A DNA stretch of 32,623 bases, taken from assembly GCA_944350325.1 (NCBI GenBank), contig CALVOS010000060.1, positions 1 through 32,623 on the forward strand. The letters are read 5' to 3'. Positions 21,525 through 28,354 of the stretch are shown one piece after another (the stretch's first letter is position 1; each line of letters opens with the position of its first letter). Made by a program: the position numbers and the translations under genes. Origin of the DNA: an uncultured Bacilli bacterium. GTDB lineage: Bacteria; Bacillota_I; Bacilli_A; RFN20; CAG-826. Below the pieces are notes generated by a model, which worked only from the letters and a program-made list of their open reading frames with translations, had not been told where the DNA came from and searched no databases.

Positions 21525-22628
21525 ATGGAGAGGAACGGACTGCTTGGCTTCGGCCTCATGCGCCTGCCGGAGAGGGAGGGAAGGATCGACATCGAGGAGA
21601 CCTCGAGGATGGTCGACCTCTTCCTCGCTTCCGGCTTCACCTACTTCGACACCGCCTATGCCTACGGGGATGGCGCGAGCGAGCTTGCCGCAAGGGATGC
21701 GCTTGTCAGGCGATATCCCCGCAGTTCCTACACGCTTGCGACGAAACTTTGCTCCTTGGATTCCCCGGAGAAGATGAGGGACGAGCTGAGGGTGTCGCTG
21801 GAGAGGACGGAGGCGGGCTACATCGACTACTACCTCCTCCATGCCATCCGGAGGAACAACATCGTCCCCTTCGACAAGGCGGGGATCTGGGGTCTCGTCA
21901 AGGAGGCGAAGGAGAAGGGGCTTATCCGCCACTACGGCTTCTCCTACCACGACGATCCCGCCTATCTCGACGAGATGCTGAATCTCCACCCGGACGTCGA
22001 CTTCGTGCAGCTGCAGATCAACTATGCGGACTGGGAGAACCCCAGGGTGGAGAGCAGGGGATGCTACGAGGTCGCCAGGCGTCACGGGAAGCCCGTCGTC
22101 ATCATGGAGCCCGTCAAGGGCGGGACTCTCGCCAACCCTCCCGAGGAGGCGCGGGAGCTCTTCCTTTCGTATGACAAAGAGTCTTCCTTCCCTTCCTGGG
22201 CGCTCCGGTTCTGCGGCTCCCTCGAGGGGATCCTCGCAATTCTCTCCGGCATGTCGAACATGGCCCAGATGGAGGATAACTGCCGCGTCATGAAGGACTT
22301 CCGCCCTCTTACGCCCGAGGAGAGGGATGTCCTTCGGAAGGTGCAGGCCCTCTACTCGAGAAGCAAGGAGATTCCCTGCACCGCGTGCCACTACTGCACG
22401 GGCGGATGCCCGAGGAAGATCGACATCCCCGCGATCTTCCGCGCGAGGAACCTTGCCCTCGGGGAGGGGGCGATCCATGAAGCGCTCCTCTCCTACCGGA
22501 AGGCCACCGAGGGGAGGGGTCTTGCCTCTAGCTGCATCCGGTGCGGCCAGTGCGAGAGGAAATGCCCCCAGGGGCTTCCGATCATCTCCCTTCTTTCGGA
22601 ATGCATGGGGTTCTTCGAGACGAAGTAA
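21525..22628 (+). CDS. Aldo/keto reductase with two 4Fe-4S clusters
   Basis: A 367-residue fusion of an aldo/keto reductase barrel and a C-terminal ferredoxin-like module. The reductase catalytic set is present: Asp42 and Tyr45 in FDTAYAYG, Lys74 in LATKLCS and His106 in YYLLHAI, with the C-terminal NADP-binding part recognisable as ILSGMSNMAQM. The module holds two Cys sets, C285-x2-C-x2-C-x3-CP (ACHYCTGGCP) and C337-x2-C-x2-C-x3-CP (RCGQCERKCP). It is likely a cytoplasmic oxidoreductase exchanging electrons between NAD(P)H and iron-sulphur clusters; the partner and substrate are unknown. Of two ATGs, 21525 is preferred, since AAGGAGG (21508-21514) is 10 bases upstream of it and only 1 base before the ATG at 21516. 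Confidence 0.92.
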   Translation: MERNGLLGFGLMRLPEREGRIDIEETSRMVDLFLASGFTYFDTAYAYGDGASELAARDALVRRYPRSSYTLATKLCSLDSPEKMRDELRVSLERTEAGYIDYYLLHAIRRNNIVPFDKAGIWGLVKEAKEKGLIRHYGFSYHDDPAYLDEMLNLHPDVDFVQLQINYADWENPRVESRGCYEVARRHGKPVVIMEPVKGGTLANPPEEARELFLSYDKESSFPSWALRFCGSLEGILAILSGMSNMAQMEDNCRVMKDFRPLTPEERDVLRKVQALYSRSKEIPCTACHYCTGGCPRKIDIPAIFRARNLALGEGAIHEALLSYRKATEGRGLASSCIRCGQCERKCPQGLPIISLLSECMGFFETK

Positions 22629-22685
22629 TCCCTACCCAACCTCGTTCCTTCGTGTAAAATACGCATCCGGACGAAGGTCCGGGCT

Positions 22686-22759
22686 AGGGGCTTGGTTCAA
22701 TGGTAGAACAGAGGTCTCCAAAACCTTTGACGAGGGTTCGATTCCTTCAGCCCCTGCCA
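22686..22759 (+). tRNA. tRNA-Trp (anticodon CCA)
   Basis: A 74-base cloverleaf: acceptor AGGGGCT with AGCCCCT, D arm GTTC/GAAC, anticodon stem GAGGT/ACCTT with loop CTCCAAA, T arm GAGGG/CCTTC with loop TTCGATT, discriminator G and encoded CCA (22757-22759). The anticodon reads UGG only, in agreement with TGA serving as stop. Confidence 0.96.
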
Positions 22760-22808
22760 TCTAGTACCATCGTTCCGAGGCGGTAGAAAGCGTCGGAAGG
22801 AAGAAAAG

Positions 22809-22831
22809 TCCCGAGCAATCGGGATTTTTTT
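22809..22831 (+). terminator. Terminator of tRNA-Trp, possibly bidirectional
   Basis: A 6-bp stem (22809-22814 with 22819-22824, loop GCAA) is followed by seven T on the plus strand. On the minus strand the stem is followed by a short T run, so it may also end minus-strand transcripts from the region at 22832-23079. It lies 50 bases beyond the tRNA. Confidence 0.85.
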
Positions 22832-23079
22832 GTTGCTTCTCCCCTAGATGGATTCGCCGGCCCCCGCGCCGCCCCTTTTCCCAAGCTCGGGGGTGGAGCT
22901 CCCGCCCCTGGGATACCAAATCGGCCTGGGCCGGCCGTGGGAACGGGAATGCCCATGAGATGACTCCTTTAAGAAGTCCTGACAAGCGCCCTCTCAGGTC
23001 CGTATCGAAGGATTCCCGATGGGGAATTCACCATAATCGGGGAGAGAAAGCCACGTTCCTTATCGCGACCTGTCCCCAA
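22832..23079. other. Gene-free stretch rich in inverted repeats
   Basis: No convincing gene on either strand. Several inverted repeats lie in a row: CCGGCC near 22856 with GGCCGGCC near 22929, GGAGCTCC, a 17-base near-palindrome (22962-22978, core CTTTAAGAA), CCTGA/TCAGG (22978-22998) and ATTCCC/GGGAAT within about 23013-23027. The run is consistent with a structured RNA or a long control region before the ECF promoter. No known riboswitch, 6S, tmRNA, RNase P or SRP core was recognised. Confidence 0.4.
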
Positions 23080-23108
23080 TGAAACGAACGGCGGCTATCA
23101 TTCGTACT
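23080..23108 (+). promoter_or_regulatory. ECF-type autoregulatory promoter
   Basis: TGAAAC (23080-23085), a 17-base spacer and CGTACT (23103-23108) match the classical -35 TGAAAC / -10 CGTA form of ECF sigma promoters, placed 26 bases before the ECF sigma gene. It implies the sigma factor drives its own operon. Confidence 0.75.
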
Positions 23109-23134
23109 ACCTAGGGAAGGCGGAAGAAGTAGGC

Positions 23135-23644
23135 ATGGATCTCGTCCGCGCGCTTAAGTCCGCCCTCGAAAGGAAGGACAAAGAGAAGGCTGAATCGCTT
23201 TTCGCTCGCCTTTATGAGGAAAACCGGGGACTGGTGATCTACGTCCTGACCCGCTACCTCAGGGCGAGGGAGGACGTGGAGGACCTTATCAACGAGACCT
23301 TCCTCGACTTCTACCGCTCCCTCCCCACGATCGACGGGAAGCCGGGGCCATACCTTGCCGCAAGCGCGAGGAACAAGGCGATCAGCCTTCTCAGGAAGAG
23401 GAGCCATGAGTCTCCCTATCCCGAGGATGCGGAGCCTTCCTCCCCGGACTTCGCGAGGGCGATCGCCTTCGAGGAATGGGCCAGGACCGTCGTCGGGGAG
23501 GAGGACTACTCCATCATCTCGCTTCACCTCGGGGAAGGATTCGACTTCCCGGAGCTTGCCAGGAGGACGGGAAGGAAGGAAGCGGAGATCAAAAGCCGGT
23601 ACTACCGGGCGCTTAGGAAACTGAGGAAAGGGGAACGGGAATGA
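23135..23644 (+). CDS. ECF-type RNA polymerase sigma factor
   Basis: A 169-residue sigma-70 family protein of the extracytoplasmic function type. Region 2 (about residues 20-64) has LFARLYEENRGLVIYVLTRYL and the polymerase-contact and -10 helix DVEDLINETFLDFYRSL. A short linker follows (70-115). Region 4 (about 120-165) has SIISLHLGEGFDFPELARRTGRKEAEIKSRYYRALRKL, a helix-turn-helix ending in a basic recognition helix for the -35 box. The first-region length and lack of regions 1 and 3 are normal for this class. A matching promoter, TGAAAC and CGTACT, lies upstream. The ribosome binding site is weak (GAAGAAGTAGG). The stop overlaps the start of the next gene by 4 bases, the usual coupling of sigma and anti-sigma genes. 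Confidence 0.93.
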   Translation: MDLVRALKSALERKDKEKAESLFARLYEENRGLVIYVLTRYLRAREDVEDLINETFLDFYRSLPTIDGKPGPYLAASARNKAISLLRKRSHESPYPEDAEPSSPDFARAIAFEEWARTVVGEEDYSIISLHLGEGFDFPELARRTGRKEAEIKSRYYRALRKLRKGERE

Positions 23645-25929
23645 AGAAGGAAGAAAGGGAATTCCTAGGGAAATTCGAGAAAAGCGCAGGGATTTCGCAT
23701 TCCTTTTCCGAACTAAGGGAGCGGCTCGAGATTCCGGAGTCCCCTCGGAGGAAGGGGGTTCCCTGGCGCCTCATCCTCGGAGTCTCCCTCTCCCTCGCCC
23801 TTGTCCTGGCGATTGCCATCCCGCTTTCTCTCCCGGGCCTCATCGACGGGCAGCTCACGAACGGCAGCTCCTCGCCTGGGGAGGAAGGCGTCCCCCGCCT
23901 CGAGCTATGGGACGACGTGGAGACGGTGCGTCTGGCCAACCCTAAGTCGGTCCAGAGGATCTATGAGTCCAACCTTTCCTTCATAGGGGACGGCCTCGCC
24001 CTGTCCACACAGGGGCCTACGGGGAAGACGAGGCTCCTCTCAGGCGAGGCGATCCATGTGGATTCCAGCGCCTTCCGCGAAGGGGAGGAGGGCGCCTACC
24101 CGATCGAGGTGTCCTCTGATGAAGGGAGCCTTACCTATGAGGTGGAGGTCATTGTCCCCGAGGTCGTTTCCCTTGAGACGAGGTTCCTCAAGGGGGCCTA
24201 TTACGAAGGGGAGCGCCCCGAGTCCTCCGACTTCCTGGTCGAGAAGGTGAGGGAGGATGGCTCCCGCGCTGCCGCCACGGACTCCGAGATCGGGCTTTCC
24301 TGGGACTCCCTGGATTTCAGCCAGGGCTCTTCCGATATCGAAATCTTCCTGAAGACCAATCCCTCCATCCGGACGAGCGTTTCCGTCGACCTCCTCCCTC
24401 TGGAAGAGATCGATCTTGCGGGGGAGTACGCCTATATCGACGACTACTGCACGTTCGGGCAGCCTGCCGTGGAGGCCTTCTCCATCGAGGAAGGATATTT
24501 CGAGCCCCTCTACACGGAGTTCGTCTGCGAGGGGGAGATGTCCCTCTCGATCGAGGAGGGGAAGGTGCGGATGAAGCTTCCTGGCTATAACCAGGGAGGC
24601 ACCTACGATCCTCAGACCAGGACGTTCTGGATCGACGGGATCGCCGGCGATCCCCCTTTCGCCTGCTTCCTTCGCCCGGAAGGGACCGTCGAGGTGGACC
24701 TCTCCTTCGTCCTCGACGAGGGGAGGGAGGAGACCTTCCTCGCTCTCGGAGGGTACCTCACCGCGGGAACCCTGGACTACATCAAGTACCTTGAGGGGGA
24801 CTGCTACCTCGACGAGGAACACACCCTCCTCGTCAATGAGGACACCTTGTTCACGGAGCGGACGAGGATCTACTGCCATGCGGAGGACCAGGACGAGTAC
24901 GACGCCGTCCTGGAAGGCATCTGGGTCGACGAGAGCGGATCGATCCCTACGGTGGGATGGGTGTTCGAGGACGGGGGCATCTCCTGGGGCCTTGGCACCG
25001 CGATGCATCCCATGAGCGTCGTCCGCGAGGGGAACTCGCTTCTCGTCCGCTACGGCTCCTTCGAGGTCATTCGCTACGACATCGCGACCGACCGGATCCT
25101 GACCTATCAGGACGAGGACCTTCTCGGCGGGACCTACCGGAGGATCGACCGCGAGAACGAGGCTATATTCACTCTGACCTACGGGATGAACGGCAGGGAC
25201 GACTACGTCCTGGAGAAAGGGGGGTCCCTTCCTTCCTACATCATCGAGAGCGGAGGCACCTCGATCTCCATCCTTCAGATCGAAGGCTACCAAGGGGAGG
25301 CGGTCTGGGAGGACGTCTCCTATTCCGGGACCGTCGGGAGGCGCTACCTGAGCGACTACTGGGGCCGCTATGGCGACTACCGGGACTTCTGGCAGATCGT
25401 CTCGCCCCGCTCCCTTGGGCTTCCTCTTGAGGGGGAAGGGTGGAGCAGCTACGTCTTCTGCCTATTCGAGGACTACGAGCTCGTCGACTATGCCCCTGTT
25501 CAGTTCGACCGCGTCGATGAGGGCGTGGTCCAGGCCGACCTCCGCTTCGCCTCCGGGAAGGAGGGCGTCCTCTTCTTCGAGGGAGGCGTCCTTCGCTACG
25601 GGGGAGAGGAGCGCGCGGAGGAAAGATACCCCTGGGAAGGGCTCCTTATCCTTGGAAGGTACGTCTCGGATAGCGGCGAGGAGATCGAGGTCGACAAGTA
25701 CGCCCAGCTAGGCGAGGTCTCCCATCGGGAGGACGGGGGCGAGACGGTCTCCTCCTCCATCGCCTGGCTCAGGGGATATGACGAGGAGACGGGCGAAGGG
25801 ACGATCCTCTATTCCTGGACGAGCGTCGACGGGAGGGAGCAGGAGCTCCGCGAATGCCCGATGACAAGGGAGGGGGACGTCCTCACCATCCTCTACGAAG
25901 GGGTCCCCTACTCGCGCTCCCTGGCCTAA
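23641..25929 (+). CDS. Single-pass membrane protein with large Ig-like ectodomain, probable anti-sigma factor
   Basis: A 762-residue protein, translationally coupled to the ECF sigma factor (ATGA). A short charged cytoplasmic segment (1-40) precedes one membrane span (about 42-62, LILGVSLSLALVLAIAIPLSL); the rest (about 700 residues) is outside. After a Gly/Ser linker come Ig-like strands: a first unit at about 85-174, and a second at about 175-255 with GAYYEGERPESSDFLVEKVREDGSRAA, typical of bacterial Ig-like (Big_3 type) domains ('Y..GE.ld...l.v.....dGs'). Beyond residue 255 are acidic, aromatic beta-rich segments of unknown fold. Position makes it the likely anti-sigma, but the 40-residue cytoplasmic part is shorter than usual anti-sigma domains. 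A sensor of the cell surface is the most natural reading; the ligand is unknown. Confidence 0.8.
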   Translation: MKKEEREFLGKFEKSAGISHSFSELRERLEIPESPRRKGVPWRLILGVSLSLALVLAIAIPLSLPGLIDGQLTNGSSSPGEEGVPRLELWDDVETVRLANPKSVQRIYESNLSFIGDGLALSTQGPTGKTRLLSGEAIHVDSSAFREGEEGAYPIEVSSDEGSLTYEVEVIVPEVVSLETRFLKGAYYEGERPESSDFLVEKVREDGSRAAATDSEIGLSWDSLDFSQGSSDIEIFLKTNPSIRTSVSVDLLPLEEIDLAGEYAYIDDYCTFGQPAVEAFSIEEGYFEPLYTEFVCEGEMSLSIEEGKVRMKLPGYNQGGTYDPQTRTFWIDGIAGDPPFACFLRPEGTVEVDLSFVLDEGREETFLALGGYLTAGTLDYIKYLEGDCYLDEEHTLLVNEDTLFTERTRIYCHAEDQDEYDAVLEGIWVDESGSIPTVGWVFEDGGISWGLGTAMHPMSVVREGNSLLVRYGSFEVIRYDIATDRILTYQDEDLLGGTYRRIDRENEAIFTLTYGMNGRDDYVLEKGGSLPSYIIESGGTSISILQIEGYQGEAVWEDVSYSGTVGRRYLSDYWGRYGDYRDFWQIVSPRSLGLPLEGEGWSSYVFCLFEDYELVDYAPVQFDRVDEGVVQADLRFASGKEGVLFFEGGVLRYGGEERAEERYPWEGLLILGRYVSDSGEEIEVDKYAQLGEVSHREDGGETVSSSIAWLRGYDEETGEGTILYSWTSVDGREQELRECPMTREGDVLTILYEGVPYSRSLA

Positions 25930-25944
25930 GGATTTCCGGAAAGA

Positions 25945-25975
25945 AAGGGCTCCCCTCCGAGAAGGGAGCCCTTTT
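25945..25975. terminator. Bidirectional terminator between convergent genes
   Basis: A perfect 10-bp stem (25945-25954 with 25964-25973) has T runs on both sides: TTTT on the plus strand and TTTCTTT on the minus strand. It serves the sigma operon (plus) and lipoprotein 1 (minus), whose stop is at 25998. Confidence 0.88.
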
Positions 25976-25997
25976 CCTCATCAGGAGAGGACCGGCG

Positions 25998-28166
25998 CTA
26001 GATCGACCCCGGCCCGATGATCATGATGGTCGTCACGCCGGTTTCCGCATTGTAGGTCAGCGCGGCCCAGATCTGGCCGCTCACCCAGACTTCGTTCTCG
26101 GCGTCATAGGTCCAGCCCGCCTCGGCAAGGGCCTCGCCATAGCTGGCGGAGACATCCCCGGGGACGTAGATGCCGAACATGCCGTAGTAGTCAACCGCGC
26201 TCGCATCGATGTAGCAGTAGCCCTCGATTGCCGGAAGGATGTCCGCCTCGGTGGCTCCGATGTAGCTGAGGAGGTCCTCGACGTAGGCGGCGTCCCACTT
26301 GTAGTAGTAGGTGAGGGCGTCGGCGCTGATGGTCAGGGTCTGGCCCTCCTCGTCGTAGACGAGAAGGAGCGCGATGTCGCTCGCCTCGTCGGCAAGGAAC
26401 GCGTACACGCCGGTGAAGAGGGTGGCGAACCCGGTGTCCTCGAATCCCGCGGCGAGGAGGTCCTCGACGTAGGCATCGACTTCCTCGGCGGTGATGCCGA
26501 TGACGTTGAGCGTCGGGCCGTAGCCGTCGTTGGCGATGAAGTAGCCGGCCTCGGGGCTTGCGGCCTCAGGCTCGGGGAGGGAGAGGGTCGTCGCCCCTTC
26601 CACGAGAACATCGGCGAAGTTGGCGCTGACCTCCTGGCCGAACTCCTCGCCGGGCCATTCCGTGACGATCTCCGGCATGAGGTAGATGTTGATGATGATG
26701 TCGTAGTTCTCGCTGAGCCCGATGACCGCGTAGACCGTCCCGGTCGGATCCTCGTATCCCCCAAGGGCCTCGTCGAGCGTCCAGCCCTCCTCGATATAGA
26801 GGGCGATCACGTCGTCGTCCCAAGCCGTCGGGGAGGAGACGACGATCTGGATCATGCCAGGGTTCTCCTCCTGGTTGTCGTAGATGCTGACGCCGCTGAG
26901 CTCGAGCTCGGTGAGGTCGGGAAGAACGACCGCCTCAGCCCCGAGGCTCGCCATCGCGGTCTGGACGTCCTCGGTCGGCCAGGCGACGGGCGCCTGCGAG
27001 AAGCTCACCATGATGCCGTTCTCGCTGTCGGTGAGGGTCATGACGATCGTGCCGGTCGGGTCGGTGCACGCGAGGTCCCCGTACTCGTCCGTCTCGACGG
27101 TCCATCCTTCCGCCTGAAGCGCTTCCGCCCAGGTGGCGGAGTCCCCGTCCGTCCAGACGTTCACGGAGAAGTAGCCGATCCAGATGAGCGAGTCGTCGAC
27201 CTCGTAGGCGGCATTCCCAGGATAGCCCGGGATGTCGATCGGATCGACGTCGTACATGCGTGTCAGAGCGGCATTGCTCTCCGCGAGCGGAATCTCGGTC
27301 GGAAGGGGGAGCAGGATGTTGATCGCGACGGTCCCGTCCGAAGTGGTCCCGACGGCGATCACGACTTTCTTCTCCCCGTCGACGTAGCCGCCCTGGGTCG
27401 CATCCAGCGTCCAGCCGGCTTCGACGAGGAGCGCCTCGATGTCCTCGACGGTGACCTCGTCCTTGGGGCCGTTCCAGAGGATCGCGAAGTAGTCCTCCGC
27501 GGAGCCGCTATCCCAGTTCTCGCTCGGGAGGAGGCTGAAGTCAGGGATAGAGACCCCTTCGATTCCCTGCTCCTGGAGCCAGGCCTCGAGCTCGTCCGCG
27601 GGATAGGTGGGGTTATAGTCGAGACGGAAGACGTCGATCGAGACGATGCCGGAGATCTCGTTATAGGCCCAGTTCTCGTCCGTGCAGTAGAGCTCGTACT
27701 CGACGTGGTAGCCGTCCTGGTAGTCGAAGACGGCCCTCAGCCCGATCCCGGCGTCTTCCGGCGTATCCTCGACGTAGCCCTCCGCGATGAGGATGTCGTA
27801 GTAGTCCAGGACGAGCGCGTAGGGGGCGTCCTGGACCTCGATGCTGAAGTAGCCGCTGTAGTCGACGAACTCGTAGGTGAACGCGGAGAGGTCGATGTAG
27901 GGGATCTCCTCCCCTTCCCCGAGGTACTTCTCCTGGAGGACCTTCTCCTCCTCGGTCCACCCCTTCTCCGGCTCCGGGGGGAGGGTGCTGCTCTCGGATC
28001 CCGTGCTTTCGGAATCCGACGTGCTCCCGCTCCCTCCGCCCTCCGTGACCGAGCTCGAGTCCGTTCCCTTCGAATCGGATCCCGAGTCCTCGGCCGCAGT
28101 GGGTCCGCAGGCGGCAAGAGCGAGCGACAGGGCCAGGAGCCCTAGCGGCAAGGCTTTCTTCTTCAT
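25998..28166 (-). CDS. Repeat-containing lipoprotein 1 (six repeats of about 110 residues)
   Basis: A 722-residue secreted lipoprotein. The signal peptide MKKKALPLGLLALSLALAAC has a lipobox (LAAC, lipid on Cys20), followed by a Ser/Gly/Asp linker to about residue 68. The rest is six divergent repeats, roughly 70-184, 185-288, 289-395, 396-500, 501-621 and 622-722. Each has a start like YPADELEAWL or WPTEDVQTAM, a proline-containing strand (IPDF, LPDL, IPGY), a helix ending in EEGW or EAGW (GWT at 251-253, 354-356, 461-463, 684-686), a Gly-Tyr turn (GGYVD, GGYED) and two closing strands ending in INIYL or ISADA. It is strongly acidic. ATG 28166 has GGAAAGGAGA upstream; the longer frame lacks a signal peptide. 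It has a paralogue next door with the same plan. Function is unknown; a surface binding or scaffold role is plausible. Confidence 0.9.
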   Translation of the reverse strand: MKKKALPLGLLALSLALAACGPTAAEDSGSDSKGTDSSSVTEGGGSGSTSDSESTGSESSTLPPEPEKGWTEEEKVLQEKYLGEGEEIPYIDLSAFTYEFVDYSGYFSIEVQDAPYALVLDYYDILIAEGYVEDTPEDAGIGLRAVFDYQDGYHVEYELYCTDENWAYNEISGIVSIDVFRLDYNPTYPADELEAWLQEQGIEGVSIPDFSLLPSENWDSGSAEDYFAILWNGPKDEVTVEDIEALLVEAGWTLDATQGGYVDGEKKVVIAVGTTSDGTVAINILLPLPTEIPLAESNAALTRMYDVDPIDIPGYPGNAAYEVDDSLIWIGYFSVNVWTDGDSATWAEALQAEGWTVETDEYGDLACTDPTGTIVMTLTDSENGIMVSFSQAPVAWPTEDVQTAMASLGAEAVVLPDLTELELSGVSIYDNQEENPGMIQIVVSSPTAWDDDVIALYIEEGWTLDEALGGYEDPTGTVYAVIGLSENYDIIINIYLMPEIVTEWPGEEFGQEVSANFADVLVEGATTLSLPEPEAASPEAGYFIANDGYGPTLNVIGITAEEVDAYVEDLLAAGFEDTGFATLFTGVYAFLADEASDIALLLVYDEEGQTLTISADALTYYYKWDAAYVEDLLSYIGATEADILPAIEGYCYIDASAVDYYGMFGIYVPGDVSASYGEALAEAGWTYDAENEVWVSGQIWAALTYNAETGVTTIMIIGPGSI

Positions 28167-28239
28167 GCTTTCTCCTTTCCTTGCTGGCGGACGCCCCTTA
28201 CGTACCGCGTTGCCGATAGGAAACCGCAAGCCGCGAAGT

Positions 28240-28245
28240 TGTCAA
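28240..28245 (-). promoter_or_regulatory. Possible -35 box upstream of lipoprotein 1
   Basis: TTGACA on the minus strand (28245-28240) lies about 74 bases before the start of lipoprotein 1, after the terminator of lipoprotein 2. No clear -10 box is found at 16-18 bases; TATCGG at 21 bases is poor. Confidence 0.35.
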
Positions 28246-28310
28246 AAGAAAAGTGAAGAAACCTGCTGGGAATTTTCATAGGCGGGAGAGAAGGGGACGG
28301 GAACGGAAAG

Positions 28311-28333
28311 AAAAAGGGCCGCCGGAGCGGCCC
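28311..28333 (-). terminator. Terminator of lipoprotein 2
   Basis: A 7-bp GC stem (28327-28333 with 28316-28322, loop 28323-28326) is followed on the minus strand by five T (28315-28311), 21 bases beyond the stop codon. Confidence 0.85.
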
Positions 28334-28354
28334 CAGGGGACTCATGCGCGAGCG

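Noticed and set aside
22747-22956. 69-residue minus-strand frame with AAAGGAG 7 bases before its ATG
   Set aside because: It reads through the tRNA-Trp terminator and into the tRNA region, and is Pro/Gly/Arg-rich without any fold signature. Chance, unless relatives keep it.
22832-23079. Known riboswitch or housekeeping RNA (6S, RNase P, SRP, tmRNA)
   Set aside because: None of the conserved cores of these RNAs could be found on either strand; only generic hairpins are seen.
25854-28145. 763-residue open frame on the plus strand
   Set aside because: It begins inside the anti-sigma gene, crosses its terminator and is antisense to lipoprotein 1, which has a lipobox, signal peptide and ribosome binding site.
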